A stretch of DNA of 64,000 bases, from assembly GCF_030145815.1 (NCBI RefSeq), contig NZ_JAIXHL010000014.1, forward strand, positions 62,001 through 126,000, written 5' to 3'. Source of the stretch: Sphingomonas sp. GTDB lineage: Bacteria > Pseudomonadota > Alphaproteobacteria > Sphingomonadales > Sphingomonadaceae. Under the pieces are notes generated by a model. The model saw nothing but the letters and a program-made list of their open reading frames with translations, had not been told where the DNA came from and searched no databases. Below are positions 7,318 through 17,104 of the stretch, in pieces. The position numbers and the translations under genes are program-made. Every line of letters begins with the position of its first letter. Within the stretch, counting starts at the first letter, position 1.

Positions 7318-10086
7318 ATGCCCCATCTCTATCTCGTCGACGGCTCGAGCTTTATCTTCCGCGCCTATCATGTGCTGCCCAAGCTGACCAACAAACATGG
7401 TGAGCCAGCCGGGGCGGTCTATGGCTATGTGTCGATGTTGTGGAAGCTGGCGAGCGAGCTGCACAAGGCCGAGGGGCCGACGCATCTGGCGGTGATCCTC
7501 GACAAGAGCGAGCAGACGTTCCGCAACGAACTTTATGACCAGTATAAGGCGCATCGCCCACCCGCGCCCGAGGATCTGCGCCCGCAATTCCCGATGATCC
7601 GCGACGCGACCCGCGCCTTCAGCCTGCCGTGCATCGAGGAGCTGGGCTGGGAGGCGGACGACTTGATCGCGAGCTATTCCAAGGCGGCGCTGGCGCAGGG
7701 GTGGCAGGTGACGATCGTCAGTTCCGACAAGGATCTGATGCAGCTGCTGACCGAGCCGGGCATCGACATGCTCGACACGATGAAGGACCGGCGCATGGGG
7801 CCGGAGGCGGTGGTCGAGAAGTTCGGGGTGGGACCGGACAAATTGGGCGAAGTACTGGCGCTGATGGGCGACAGCGTCGACAATGTGCCGGGTGTGCCGG
7901 GGGTGGGGCCGAAGACCGCGGCGAAGCTGATCCTGGAGCATGGCGATGTCGAGGCGGTGCTGGCCGCCGCGCCCGACATGAAGAAGGGCAAGCTGCGCGA
8001 TAATCTGATCGAGCATGCCGATATGGCGCGGTTGTCGCGCAAGCTGGTCGCGCTGGCCGAGGATGTGCCGCTGCCCGAACCGCTGGATTCCTTTGTGCTC
8101 GATGGAATCCCGGACGCGCCGCTGCGCGCGTTTCTGGAGCATCACGGGTTCAAGACGCTGCTCGCGCGGTTGGGCAGCGAGGCGAGTTCGGTCGCGGATG
8201 CGCCGGTCGAGACGCATGAGGTTCCCGGGCTGGAGCCCGATCCGCCGTGCGACCATGATGGCTATGAGACAGTAGTGGATGAGGCGGCGCTCGACCGCTG
8301 GATCACCGTCGCGCGGCATCAGGGCTGGGTCGCGGTCGATACCGAGACGACCGGCACCGATGCGACGCGGGCCGAGCTGGTCGGGGTCAGCCTGGCGCTG
8401 CACCCCAATCTTGCCTGCTACATTCCGATTGGACATGGCGGGACCGACATGTTCGCGGAGAAGCCGGTGCAGCTCGACCGGGCGACGGTGCTGGCGAAGC
8501 TCAAGCCGCTGCTGGAGGATCCGGCGGTGCTCAAGATCGGGCATAATCTGAAGTACGACCTGATCATCCTGTCGCGGCTGGGGATCCAGGTCGCGCCGTT
8601 CGACGATACGATCGTGATGAGCTTCGACCTCGATGCCGGGTTGCACGGGCATGGGATGGACGAGCTGGCGGCGACGCATCTCGCGCATAGCTGCATCGCG
8701 TACAAGGACGTGACGGGCAGCGGCAAGAAGCAGATCGGGTTCGCTGAAGTCGATCTGAAAGTCGCGACGCGCTATGCCGCCGAGGATGCCGATGTGACGC
8801 TGCGGCTGTGGCGGCGGTTGAAGCCCCGGCTGGCCTATGAGGGCGCGACGCGGGTGTACGAGATGGTGGACCGGCCGCTGGTGCGGGTGATCGCGGACAT
8901 GGAGCTGGCAGGCATCAAGGTCGATGCCGGGGTGCTCGCGCGGCTGTCGGACGACTTTTCCAAGCAGATCGCCCGGCTGGAGGAGGAAATCCACGCGATT
9001 GCCGGGTTCAAGTTCACCATCGGCAGTCCCAAGCAGCTGGGCGACGTGCTGTTCGACAAGATGGGGATCAAGGGCGGGCGCAAGGGCAAGTCGGGCGTCT
9101 ATTCGACCGACGTCAACGAGCTGGAGCGGATCGCGGCGGACAAGGATTCGCCGGGGCGCGAGATGGTGCTGAAGGTGCTCGATTGGCGCCAGCTGTCGAA
9201 GCTCAAATCCACCTATACCGACGCGTTGCAGGCGCAGATCAACCCGGCGACGGGCCGCGTGCATACCAGCTACTCGCTGACCGGCGCGCAGACCGGGCGG
9301 CTGTCATCGACCGACCCGAATTTGCAGAATATCCCGATCCGCACCGAAGTGGGGCGGCAGATCCGCGACGCGTTCGTCGCCGAGCCGGGCAATGTCATCC
9401 TGTCCGCCGACTATTCGCAGATCGAATTGCGGTTGGCGGCGCATATCGCCGATGTCCCCGCGCTGCGCGAGGCGTTCGAGCAGGGCGAGGATATTCACAA
9501 CCGCACCGCGATGGAGCTGTTCGGCGAGGTCAATCGCGACACGCGCGGGCGGGCGAAGACGATCAACTTCGCGATCCTCTACGGCATCAGCCGCTGGGGG
9601 CTGGCCGGGCGGCTCGACGTCACGCCGGACGAGGCGCAGGGGATGATCGACCGCTATTTCCAGAGCTTCCCCGGGATCAGCCGCTACATCGCCGACACGC
9701 TGAACGAGGCGAAGGCGCGCGGCTACACCACCACGCTGTTCGGGCGGAAGACGCACTTCACCCGGATCAACGCGCCCAACCAGAATGAGCGCGCGGGGAG
9801 CGAGCGTGCGGCGATCAACGCGCCGATTCAGGGGACCAGCGCCGACATCATCAAGCGCGCAATGGCGCGGATGGGGCCGGCGCTGCTGGAGGCAGGGCTG
9901 CCCAATGTCCGCATGCTGCTGCAGGTGCATGACGAGCTGGTGTTCGAACTGCCCGAAGGCGATGTCGACGCGGCGTCGGCGGTGATCCGCCGGGTGATGG
10001 AGACCGCAGCCGAGCCGGCGATCACGCTGACCGTGCCGCTGGGCGTGGAAATCGGCACGGGTCCGAGTTGGGGCGCAGCGCATTGA
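7318..10086 (+). CDS. polA: DNA polymerase I
   Basis: Full-length PolA, 922 residues. Domains in order: 5'-3' exonuclease (about 1-290), 3'-5' proofreading exonuclease (about 320-510) with intact DTE motif (Asp341, Glu343), then the polymerase domain with DYSQIELR (Asp698) and VHDELVFE (Asp872) as the two catalytic carboxylates. It fills gaps in lagging-strand synthesis and excision repair in the cytoplasm. Both exonuclease domains look functional. Its stop overlaps or abuts the start of the antiporter gene, so polA, antiporter and flippase are probably co-transcribed. Confidence 0.97.
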   Translation: MPHLYLVDGSSFIFRAYHVLPKLTNKHGEPAGAVYGYVSMLWKLASELHKAEGPTHLAVILDKSEQTFRNELYDQYKAHRPPAPEDLRPQFPMIRDATRAFSLPCIEELGWEADDLIASYSKAALAQGWQVTIVSSDKDLMQLLTEPGIDMLDTMKDRRMGPEAVVEKFGVGPDKLGEVLALMGDSVDNVPGVPGVGPKTAAKLILEHGDVEAVLAAAPDMKKGKLRDNLIEHADMARLSRKLVALAEDVPLPEPLDSFVLDGIPDAPLRAFLEHHGFKTLLARLGSEASSVADAPVETHEVPGLEPDPPCDHDGYETVVDEAALDRWITVARHQGWVAVDTETTGTDATRAELVGVSLALHPNLACYIPIGHGGTDMFAEKPVQLDRATVLAKLKPLLEDPAVLKIGHNLKYDLIILSRLGIQVAPFDDTIVMSFDLDAGLHGHGMDELAATHLAHSCIAYKDVTGSGKKQIGFAEVDLKVATRYAAEDADVTLRLWRRLKPRLAYEGATRVYEMVDRPLVRVIADMELAGIKVDAGVLARLSDDFSKQIARLEEEIHAIAGFKFTIGSPKQLGDVLFDKMGIKGGRKGKSGVYSTDVNELERIAADKDSPGREMVLKVLDWRQLSKLKSTYTDALQAQINPATGRVHTSYSLTGAQTGRLSSTDPNLQNIPIRTEVGRQIRDAFVAEPGNVILSADYSQIELRLAAHIADVPALREAFEQGEDIHNRTAMELFGEVNRDTRGRAKTINFAILYGISRWGLAGRLDVTPDEAQGMIDRYFQSFPGISRYIADTLNEAKARGYTTTLFGRKTHFTRINAPNQNERAGSERAAINAPIQGTSADIIKRAMARMGPALLEAGLPNVRMLLQVHDELVFELPEGDVDAASAVIRRVMETAAEPAITLTVPLGVEIGTGPSWGAAH

Positions 10087-11354
10087 CCGCAGCGGGGGCC
10101 AGCCTTGCGCCGCTGATCGACCTGTACATCCCGCTGCTGCTGGGCGCGGGCGTGCTGATCCTGATGGTCGCATGGGTCCCGCTGCTGCTGGAAAAGGCGC
10201 CGCTGTCGCTGCCGATCCTGTGCGTCGGAGTCGGCGCGCTGGTGTTTTCGTTCGAGCGCTTCGCGCCGTTCGCGCTGCACCCGATCGAGAGCCCGTTTCT
10301 GGTGGAGAAGGCGGCTGAGCTGATCGTCATCGTTTCGCTGATGGGGGCGGGGTTGAAGATCGATCGGGCGCTGAACTGGGCCAATTGGCGGTTGTGCGTA
10401 CGCCTGCTTGCGATCGCGATGCCGCTGACCATCCTGGCGCTGACCTTTGCCGGCCAGGCGCTGCTCGGCATCGGGGTGGCGACGGCGCTGCTGCTCGCCG
10501 CGTCGCTTGCCCCGACCGATCCGGTGCTCGCGTCGGACGTGCAGATCGAGGAGCCGGGATCGGCGAGCGACGATGAGGCACGGTTCGCGCTGACGTCAGA
10601 GGCCGGGCTGAACGACGCGCTGGCCTTTCCGTTCGTGCATCTTGCCATCGCTGTCGCGGCAGGTGGGTGGGCCGTCTCCAACCTGGCGTCCTGGGCGCTG
10701 GATGCGGTGGTCATTCGCCTTGCCGTTGGACTGGCGCTGGGCTGGGCCGGGGGCTGGGCGCTGGGCAAGATCATCTATCGCCTGCCCGCCGACACCAAGT
10801 TATCGCGCACCGGCGATGGCTTTGTCGCGCTCGGCGCGACGCTGACAATTTATGCGGTGACCGAGCTGGCGCATGGCTATGGCTTTCTGGCGGTGTTCGT
10901 TGCGGGGCTGATGCTGCGGCGCGCGGCCAAGGGCAGCGATTTCAATGCGCGGATGCATGATTTTGCCGACGAGACCGAACGGTTGCTGATGATGGCGCTG
11001 CTCGTCATGTTCGGCGGGATGCTGAGCGCAGGGGGATTGTTCGCGATGATCGGTTGGGCGGAGCTCGGCTTTGCGCTGGTCGCGATCTTCATCGTGCGGC
11101 CGCTGGCCGGCTGGATCGCGCTGGCCGGCTGCCGGCTTGCACCGTTCGAGCGGCCAGTGATCGCCTTTTTCGGCATTCGCGGGCTGGGGTCGGTCTTTTA
11201 CTTCGCGTACGGGATCAACCATGGCCAGTTTGAGGAGCCGGTGCGCCTGTGGGGCGCGCTGGGTGTGGTGATCCTGATTTCGATTCTGCTGCACGGGACG
11301 ACCGCGACCCCGGCAATGCGGCTGCTTGAGCGCGGTCGGGCGCGCGTCGCGTGA
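10068..11354 (+). CDS. Cation:proton antiporter (CPA1 type)
   Basis: Integral membrane antiporter of 428 residues, with about 12 hydrophobic segments. It resembles the Na+/H+ or K+/H+ exchangers of the CPA1/NhaP group. Supporting patches are LAPTDPVLASDV, a classic family signature with the DP pair in a membrane segment, and EAGLNDALAFPFV containing the ND pair. It is predicted to exchange monovalent cations for protons across the inner membrane. The start is ambiguous: ATG-class start at 10068 overlaps the polA 3' end by 19 bp, while TTG 10083 overlaps the polA TGA as TTGA. Either implies translational coupling to polA. Confidence 0.85.
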   Translation: MGRSALTAAGASLAPLIDLYIPLLLGAGVLILMVAWVPLLLEKAPLSLPILCVGVGALVFSFERFAPFALHPIESPFLVEKAAELIVIVSLMGAGLKIDRALNWANWRLCVRLLAIAMPLTILALTFAGQALLGIGVATALLLAASLAPTDPVLASDVQIEEPGSASDDEARFALTSEAGLNDALAFPFVHLAIAVAAGGWAVSNLASWALDAVVIRLAVGLALGWAGGWALGKIIYRLPADTKLSRTGDGFVALGATLTIYAVTELAHGYGFLAVFVAGLMLRRAAKGSDFNARMHDFADETERLLMMALLVMFGGMLSAGGLFAMIGWAELGFALVAIFIVRPLAGWIALAGCRLAPFERPVIAFFGIRGLGSVFYFAYGINHGQFEEPVRLWGALGVVILISILLHGTTATPAMRLLERGRARVA

Positions 11355-12853
11355 AGCCGAATGACGATATGAACGCGCTCGCCAAGGGCGGGCGGACCAA
11401 TATCTTCGGCTTTTTCCTGCGCTTGCTCGCGCGGTTGCCGTTCCTGTTCATTGCCGGGCGGCTCTATGGCGCGGAGACGGTGGGGCGGTTCGCGCTGGCC
11501 GTGGTGGTGGTCGAGCTGGCGGCGTTGCTCGCGACGCTCGGCCTCAAGCGTGGGCTGGCGCAGGCGCTGGCGTCGACCGACCGGCCGCATGCGCATGTCG
11601 TGTGGGACGGGATGGTGGTGGCGTTCGTTGTCTCGATGCTGGCGAGCGCGGTGCTGTTTATCTACCCGGACCTGATGTTCCCCAATAGCGGGACGACGGG
11701 GCTCGACCGCTATCTGGCGGTGATCGTGTTCGCGATTGCGTGGTCCGATGTCAGCCTCGCTGCGCTGGCCTATCGCCATAATGTGAAGGCGACGGTGACC
11801 GCGCGTGCGATCGTCGAGCCGTGGACGATCAGCATTGCAGCCTGGGTGCTTTACTATGTGTCGGCGCGCGATGGCCTCATCATCGCCTATGTGCTGTCGA
11901 TGGCGGCGGCTTTGGTGGCGAGCCTGGTCCCGTTCATCCGCAGCTATGGCCTGCCGCATGGCTGGTCGCCGCGCGTGACGCCGCTGCTGCAGCTGGCCCG
12001 GCGCAACATGCCGCTGGCCGGGGCGGATGCGCTGGAATGGGGGTCGCGCAATATCGACCGCTTCATCCTGGGCCTGCTGTTTCCGCCGGCGATCGTCGGC
12101 ATTTATTATATGGCGCAGCAGGTTTCCTCGATCCCGCAAAAGCTCAAGACCAGTTTCGACCCGGTGCTGGGGCCGGTGATCGCGCGCAATCTGGCCGCGG
12201 GCAACCGCATCGCCATCGCCAATCAGGTCAAGCAGGTCGGTTTCTGGATCATCACGTTGCAGGCCGCGCTGCTGTTGATGGGCGGGATTCCGGCCGAAGG
12301 CGTGATGGGCGTGGTCGGGCCGCAATTCGTGGTCGGTGCCGGAGCGCTATGCTTCCTGCTCGCGGCGGAGGTGGCGGCGACGCCCGGTGCAGTGGCAGAA
12401 GCGGGGCTGGTCTATATGGCGCGGCACCGCAATCTGATGGTGTCGATGCTCTTGCTGGGGTTCCAGGCGGCGCTGAGCTTTGCGCTGGTGTTCCAGATGC
12501 GCGCGATGGGGCTCGACGTGCATGTTCAGGCGGTCGGCCCGGCAGTTGCGCTGGTGCTGACGCTGGCTTTGGGGTCGACGATCAAATGCTGGATGCTGGC
12601 GCGGATGACCGGTGCGGCCGTGTTCAGCCTGCGTCCCGGCTTTGTCGCGGCGATCGTGGTGGCGGGCGCGGTTGGCTGGGCATTCACGCGGCTGCCGCCC
12701 GAGCTCGAATGGCTGGAGCTGTCGGTCGGGGTCCCGGCGATCTTCATCGCCTATTTCGCGGTGATCGGGAAATGGGCGTTCGGACCGGAGGATCGCGCGC
12801 TGTTCAAGAAGATGCCGAAGAGCGAACCGACCCTGCCGGATGAGAAGGTGTGA
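11351..12853 (+). CDS. Oligosaccharide flippase / lipopolysaccharide biosynthesis protein
   Basis: Polytopic membrane protein of 500 residues with about 12-14 hydrophobic segments, of the MOP superfamily (Wzx-like polysaccharide exporters). It would flip lipid-linked oligosaccharides across the inner membrane. The assignment rests on overall membrane topology and the N-terminal FGFFLRLLARLPFLFIAG pattern followed by GAETVGRFALA, typical of Wzx/RfbX proteins. The start GTG 11351 overlaps the antiporter stop (GTGA); ATG 11369 is an alternative. No glycosyltransferases lie nearby, so its substrate is unknown. Confidence 0.75.
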   Translation: MKPNDDMNALAKGGRTNIFGFFLRLLARLPFLFIAGRLYGAETVGRFALAVVVVELAALLATLGLKRGLAQALASTDRPHAHVVWDGMVVAFVVSMLASAVLFIYPDLMFPNSGTTGLDRYLAVIVFAIAWSDVSLAALAYRHNVKATVTARAIVEPWTISIAAWVLYYVSARDGLIIAYVLSMAAALVASLVPFIRSYGLPHGWSPRVTPLLQLARRNMPLAGADALEWGSRNIDRFILGLLFPPAIVGIYYMAQQVSSIPQKLKTSFDPVLGPVIARNLAAGNRIAIANQVKQVGFWIITLQAALLLMGGIPAEGVMGVVGPQFVVGAGALCFLLAAEVAATPGAVAEAGLVYMARHRNLMVSMLLLGFQAALSFALVFQMRAMGLDVHVQAVGPAVALVLTLALGSTIKCWMLARMTGAAVFSLRPGFVAAIVVAGAVGWAFTRLPPELEWLELSVGVPAIFIAYFAVIGKWAFGPEDRALFKKMPKSEPTLPDEKV

Positions 12854-12854
12854 C

Positions 12855-12938
12855 GCGGCACCGGCGTGCTCCGCCAGCCGGGCACCCTAGGCCAGAGTAT
12901 GCTATGGGTGGCCGGGTGGGGGAGCGGGCCGGTGCCGC
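12855..12938. repeat. Palindromic intergenic repeat, copy 2 (one arm decayed)
   Basis: The right arm 12906-12938 is a full match to the family arm. The left arm 12855-12887 has the same length and position but several substitutions, so the palindrome is imperfect. It lies between the convergent flippase and purH genes. Confidence 0.88.
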
Positions 12939-12958
12939 ATCCGCGTCAGCGGATCAGA

Positions 12959-14530
12959 TCAATGCCGGAAGTGACGCATTCCGGTGAAGACCATCGCGAG
13001 CCCTGCTTCGTCGGCGGCCGCGATCACTTCGTCGTCGCGGATCGATCCGCCGGGCTGGATGACGGCGGTGGCGCCGGCCTCGACCGCCGCGAGCAGGCCG
13101 TCGGCGAAGGGGAAGAAGGCGTCGGACGCGACTGCGCTGCCGATCGTGCGCGCTTCGCTCCACCCGGCCTTGTCGGCGGCGTCCTTCGCCTTCCACGCGG
13201 CGATGCGCGCGGATTCGAGGCGGTTCATCTGGCCCGCGCCGATGCCGGCGGTGCTGCCACCTTTGGCATAGACGATCGCGTTCGACTTGACGTGCTTGGC
13301 GACGGTCCAGGCGAACAGGCAATCGGCGAGCTCTTGGCTCGTGGGCGCGCGCTGGGTGACGACCTTGAGCGCGTCCTGCATCACCTGGCCATTGTCGCGC
13401 GACTGGACGAGCGCGCCGCCGGCGATGGTCTTGAGCATCAGGCCGGGGCGGGCGGGGTTGGGCAGGGCGCCGCAGATCAGCAGGCGGAGATTCTTCTTGG
13501 CGGCGAAGATCGCCTTGGCCTCGTCGCTTGCGCCGGGCGCAACGACGACTTCGGTGAAGATGTCGGTGATCGCCTTTGCCGTCTCCGCGTCAAGCCGGCG
13601 GTTGAGCGCGATGATGCCGCCGAAGGCCGAGACCGAATCGCAGGCGAGCGCCGCCTTGTACGCGTCGACGAGTGTATCGGCGGTGGCGACGCCGCACGGG
13701 TTGGCGTGCTTGACGATGACCACGGTCGGCGGGCCGTCGCGGAATTCGCTGACCAGTTCGAGCGCGGCGTCGGCGTCGTTGTAATTATTGTAGCTCAGTT
13801 CCTTGCCCTGCAGCTGTTCGGCCTGGGCGATGCCCGGGGTGGCGGGGCCGGCGGGGAGGTAGAGCGCGGCGGACTGGTGCGGGTTTTCGCCATAGCGCAG
13901 TTCCTCGCCGCGCTTGAACACCAGGGGCAGCGTTTCGGGGAACCGCTCGCCCTGATCGGCGAAGGCGAACCAGCTGGCGATGGTCGAGTCGTACTGCGCG
14001 GTCAGGGCATAGGCCTTTGCGGCGAAGCGCTTGCGGTCTTCCAGCGTGGTTTCGCCGGCTGCGACCACGGCATAGTCGGCGGGATCGGTGACGATCGCGA
14101 CGAAGGCGTGGTTCTTGGCCGCCGAGCGCACCATCGAGGGGCCGCCAATGTCGATATTCTCGATAATCTCGTCGCGGCTCGCGCCCTTGGCGACGGTCTG
14201 GGCGAAGGGGTAGAGGTTGACCACAACCAGATCGATCATGCCGATCGCATGGTCGGCGGCCGATGCCATATGGCCTTCATCGTCGCGCACCGCGAGCAGG
14301 CCGCCATGCACCACCGGGTGCAGCGTCTTGACGCGGCCGTCCATCATCTCGGGGAAACCGGTGAGTTCGGAGATGTCGCGCACCTCCAGCCCCGCATCGC
14401 GCAGCACCTTGGACGTGCCGCCGGTCGAGACGAGTTCGACTCCCTTGGCGGCGAGCGCCTGACCGAGTTCGACGATCCCGGTCTTGTCGGAAACCGAGAG
14501 GAGGGCGCGCTTGATGGTGATGCTGGTCAT
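12959..14530 (-). CDS. purH: Bifunctional AICAR formyltransferase / IMP cyclohydrolase
   Basis: Catalyses the last two steps of purine synthesis, AICAR to FAICAR to IMP; 523 residues, the usual PurH length. The N-terminal MGS-like IMP cyclohydrolase domain shows [15 protein letters not shown] and [10 protein letters not shown]. The C-terminal transformylase domain shows YGENPHQ and KHANPCG and ends in FTGMRHFRH. The start is ATG 14530; the frame continues upstream to 14611, but those 27 codons read through palindromic repeat copy 3 and have no homology. It is the last gene of a run htpX-(small protein)-rsmB-rpe-heparinase-purH. Confidence 0.97.
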   Translation of the reverse strand: MTSITIKRALLSVSDKTGIVELGQALAAKGVELVSTGGTSKVLRDAGLEVRDISELTGFPEMMDGRVKTLHPVVHGGLLAVRDDEGHMASAADHAIGMIDLVVVNLYPFAQTVAKGASRDEIIENIDIGGPSMVRSAAKNHAFVAIVTDPADYAVVAAGETTLEDRKRFAAKAYALTAQYDSTIASWFAFADQGERFPETLPLVFKRGEELRYGENPHQSAALYLPAGPATPGIAQAEQLQGKELSYNNYNDADAALELVSEFRDGPPTVVIVKHANPCGVATADTLVDAYKAALACDSVSAFGGIIALNRRLDAETAKAITDIFTEVVVAPGASDEAKAIFAAKKNLRLLICGALPNPARPGLMLKTIAGGALVQSRDNGQVMQDALKVVTQRAPTSQELADCLFAWTVAKHVKSNAIVYAKGGSTAGIGAGQMNRLESARIAAWKAKDAADKAGWSEARTIGSAVASDAFFPFADGLLAAVEAGATAVIQPGGSIRDDEVIAAADEAGLAMVFTGMRHFRH

Positions 14531-14576
14531 GGCCGGGCGCTTTACCTGTCGGAGCTTGCGCTGCAAGCCCCGAGTT

Positions 14577-14661
14577 GCGGCACCGGCCCGCTCCCCCACC
14601 CGGCCACCCACTTCAAGGTATCTTCGATGGGTGGCCGGGTGGGGGAGCGGGCTGGTGCCGC
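14577..14661. repeat. Palindromic intergenic repeat, copy 3
   Basis: 34-bp arms at 14577-14610 and 14628-14661 with a single mismatch and a 17-nt loop containing GGTATCTTC, shared with the loop of copy 4. It sits between heparinase and purH inside a same-strand gene run, so a transcript of the operon would carry this hairpin. Confidence 0.95.
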
Positions 14662-14675
14662 CTGCTTCAGCCGCC

Positions 14676-16424
14676 CTATCTCGCGCGGTGGAACAGCCAG
14701 GAGACGCTGGAGCCGCCGGTTAGCGCCTCGCCGGTCAGCACAAGCTGTTGCGTTTCACGTGGAATGCCCTTGGCATCGATCCACACGCTTTCCTCAATCG
14801 CCAGCGCCGCGCCGCGTGCGCGGAACTGCCAGACCGAGCCGGCGCGGGTGCGCAGCAGCGCGCCCGAGCCATCGGCGGTCGGGGTCGCTTCGACCGCAGG
14901 GTGCAAGTGGAAGCGGACGGTGAACGGCACCGCGCCGCCCTTGCCCCCGCGCTTGGCGGCGGGGAGCAGGCTGTCTTCGCCGCGCACGTCGCGCCCGTCG
15001 GTGCCGAGCGCGATGGTGCGGCGGTGGATCACGCCGTGGCGGCGGACATAGCCGTCATGGCTTGCCTCGATCCGGCTCGCGGTATCGCTCTCGTTGCGGC
15101 TCAGCTCCATCTCGACCACGCCGCGCCCGAGCGTGCCGTCGGGGTGGATCGCGGTGGAGTTGCTGTCGCGCACGACCAGCGTGGAATGGGCGGCGGTGGT
15201 GCGGAGCCCTTCGGTCAAGGCGGTGGGCAGGCGCAGATCGGCGCCGCGCGCGCCGCCACAGCTGACCACGATCCGCTCGGCTCCGTCGGAGAATTCGAAC
15301 GCGAGGGTCGAGGCACAGCCACCCGCCATCACCCGCGCGATCGGGGGCGGGGCGGCGTCCATGATCAGCACTGTCCCCTGCTGGGCGAGGCGCTGATAGC
15401 CCCATTCATGCGCCTGGCGCAGCGGGCGGACGCGCGCGCCGGTGGCCGCGACGGTCTGTTCGATCACGTCGCCGGGGATCGGGATGCCACCCTGCCAGCT
15501 CGCCAGCCCGCCATCGCCATGGCTGACGCCCAGCAGCGCTGAGACCATGCGGTCGATCGCGCCCGTGACGAAGCCGGGGGCATCGAGCCGGCGCGCGGCA
15601 TAGGTTTCGCGCAGCAGGGTGAGCAGCTGGATCGCGTCGAGCAGAGCGGCAGGCGAGCGGCCGGTGATGCCGCCGTCGCGGCTGACCGCTCCGGCAATGG
15701 CGCGCGATAGTCCGGATTCACCGAAGGAGCGGCGCGGGTCGCCGCCGGGGATCATCAGCCCGGCGGTGAGCACGCCGCACCAGGCGGCGATGCGTGGTGC
15801 GCCAGTCGGGGCGCGATCGGCCGCGCGGTCGAGGTGCCGCGCCCCACGGGCGAGCGCGTGGAGCACCTGCGAGCGATAGACGAGGTCGGTGCTCGACAGG
15901 ATCAGCGGCGCGTGGGCGGTCCAGAATTGCAGGCGACGGCCCCACAGGTCGGCGCGCCACGCCGGATCGGCGACCTTGCCGGCATGCGCCGCCAGCCAGC
16001 CGCGCATCAACCCTTCGGCGATCGGCGCGGCCTGTTGCCGGGTGGCGACGGTGGACAGGTCGCGCAGCCAGGCGAAGCTGTGCAGATGCTCGCCAAAGGC
16101 CGCCGACCAGTTGGGGCGCACGAAATCAAGCGTGGCGACGTCATGGCTTTCGCCGCGAAACATCAATTTGCCATCGAGCAGCGCATTGCCGCGCGCCGGA
16201 TTGCCCATAAACGGATCGTCGGTCACCGCGATCAGCTTGAGCGGGTGCCGCCCCTTGAGGCGCAGTGAATGGATCGGGGTGCGCCAGCTCAAGCGGAACA
16301 GCTTTTCGGAAATGCGGTCGGCGAGTGACAGGCCACGATCGCCCCCGACCCGGATGAGCCGCTTGCCCCGCTCGATCCCGTCATCGGCCGCCCCGTCGGC
16401 GGGCTCATCCCCGCCAATGCTCAC
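14676..16424 (-). CDS. Heparinase II/III family protein
   Basis: Protein of 582 residues matching the heparinase II/III-like family: an alpha-helical N-terminal toroid (roughly 50-330) followed by a beta-sandwich C-terminal region starting near the [12 protein letters not shown] stretch. Family members are polysaccharide lyases. This branch is common in alphaproteobacteria beside purH and has no established substrate. No obvious signal peptide is seen, so an intracellular or envelope-associated role cannot be decided. Its ATG overlaps the rpe stop by 4 bp (ATGA), implying translational coupling. An alternative start downstream would remove ~25 weakly conserved residues. Confidence 0.82.
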   Translation of the reverse strand: MSIGGDEPADGAADDGIERGKRLIRVGGDRGLSLADRISEKLFRLSWRTPIHSLRLKGRHPLKLIAVTDDPFMGNPARGNALLDGKLMFRGESHDVATLDFVRPNWSAAFGEHLHSFAWLRDLSTVATRQQAAPIAEGLMRGWLAAHAGKVADPAWRADLWGRRLQFWTAHAPLILSSTDLVYRSQVLHALARGARHLDRAADRAPTGAPRIAAWCGVLTAGLMIPGGDPRRSFGESGLSRAIAGAVSRDGGITGRSPAALLDAIQLLTLLRETYAARRLDAPGFVTGAIDRMVSALLGVSHGDGGLASWQGGIPIPGDVIEQTVAATGARVRPLRQAHEWGYQRLAQQGTVLIMDAAPPPIARVMAGGCASTLAFEFSDGAERIVVSCGGARGADLRLPTALTEGLRTTAAHSTLVVRDSNSTAIHPDGTLGRGVVEMELSRNESDTASRIEASHDGYVRRHGVIHRRTIALGTDGRDVRGEDSLLPAAKRGGKGGAVPFTVRFHLHPAVEATPTADGSGALLRTRAGSVWQFRARGAALAIEESVWIDAKGIPRETQQLVLTGEALTGGSSVSWLFHRAR

Positions 16425-17080
16425 CCCGCCCGCAATGCTGCGATATTGTCGGCATAGGCCGATGGGCCGCCCTTAAACGCGGCGGTGCCCGCGACGAGCG
16501 CGTCCGCGCCCGCAGCGATTACACGCGCGGCGTTGCTGCGATCGACGCCGCCATCGACCTCAAGGTCGATCGCGCGGCCGCTGGTGTCGATGCGGGCGCG
16601 CAGGGCGGAAATCTTGGCGAGCTGGCTCTCGATGAACTTCTGCCCGCCGAAACCCGGGTTGACGCTCATCACCAGGATCAGGTCGACCAGGTCCATGACA
16701 TGATCGACCACATCGACCGGGGTGGCCGGGTTGAGCACGACCCCCGCGCGCTTGCCGAGCGCCTTGATCGTCTGGAGCGTGCGGTGGAGATGCGGGCCGC
16801 TTTCGGGATGGACCGAGAGGCAGTCGGCGCCAGCTTCGGCAAACGCTTCGAGCATCGGATCGACCGGGGCGATCATCAGATGGACGTCGAACGGCTTGGC
16901 GCTGTGCGGACGCAGCGCCTTGATCACCGCTGGGCCGATCGTGATGTTGGGCACGAAATGGCCGTCCATCACGTCGATATGGATCCAGTCGGCCCCGGCC
17001 GCGTCGATCGCGCGCACTTCCTCGCCCAATTTAGCGAAATCGGCGGACAGGATGGACGGGGCGATGCGGACCGGGTTCAT
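16421..17080 (-). CDS. rpe: Ribulose-phosphate 3-epimerase
   Basis: Interconverts ribulose 5-phosphate and xylulose 5-phosphate in the pentose phosphate pathway. 219 residues, a TIM barrel of normal length. Signature patches are [43 protein letters not shown] and EVDGGVD, which contain the metal-binding His and Asp residues of the family. It lies 24 bp after rsmB and overlaps the heparinase gene by 4 bp, inside the htpX-to-purH run. Confidence 0.96.
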   Translation of the reverse strand: MNPVRIAPSILSADFAKLGEEVRAIDAAGADWIHIDVMDGHFVPNITIGPAVIKALRPHSAKPFDVHLMIAPVDPMLEAFAEAGADCLSVHPESGPHLHRTLQTIKALGKRAGVVLNPATPVDVVDHVMDLVDLILVMSVNPGFGGQKFIESQLAKISALRARIDTSGRAIDLEVDGGVDRSNAARVIAAGADALVAGTAAFKGGPSAYADNIAALRAG

Positions 17081-17104
17081 GGCCTTTCCTTTATCACCTC
17101 AGAT

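Noticed and set aside
14531..14611. 27-codon N-terminal extension of purH
   Set aside because: It translates palindromic repeat copy 3 ([11 protein letters not shown]) and lacks homology; PurH starts at 14530.
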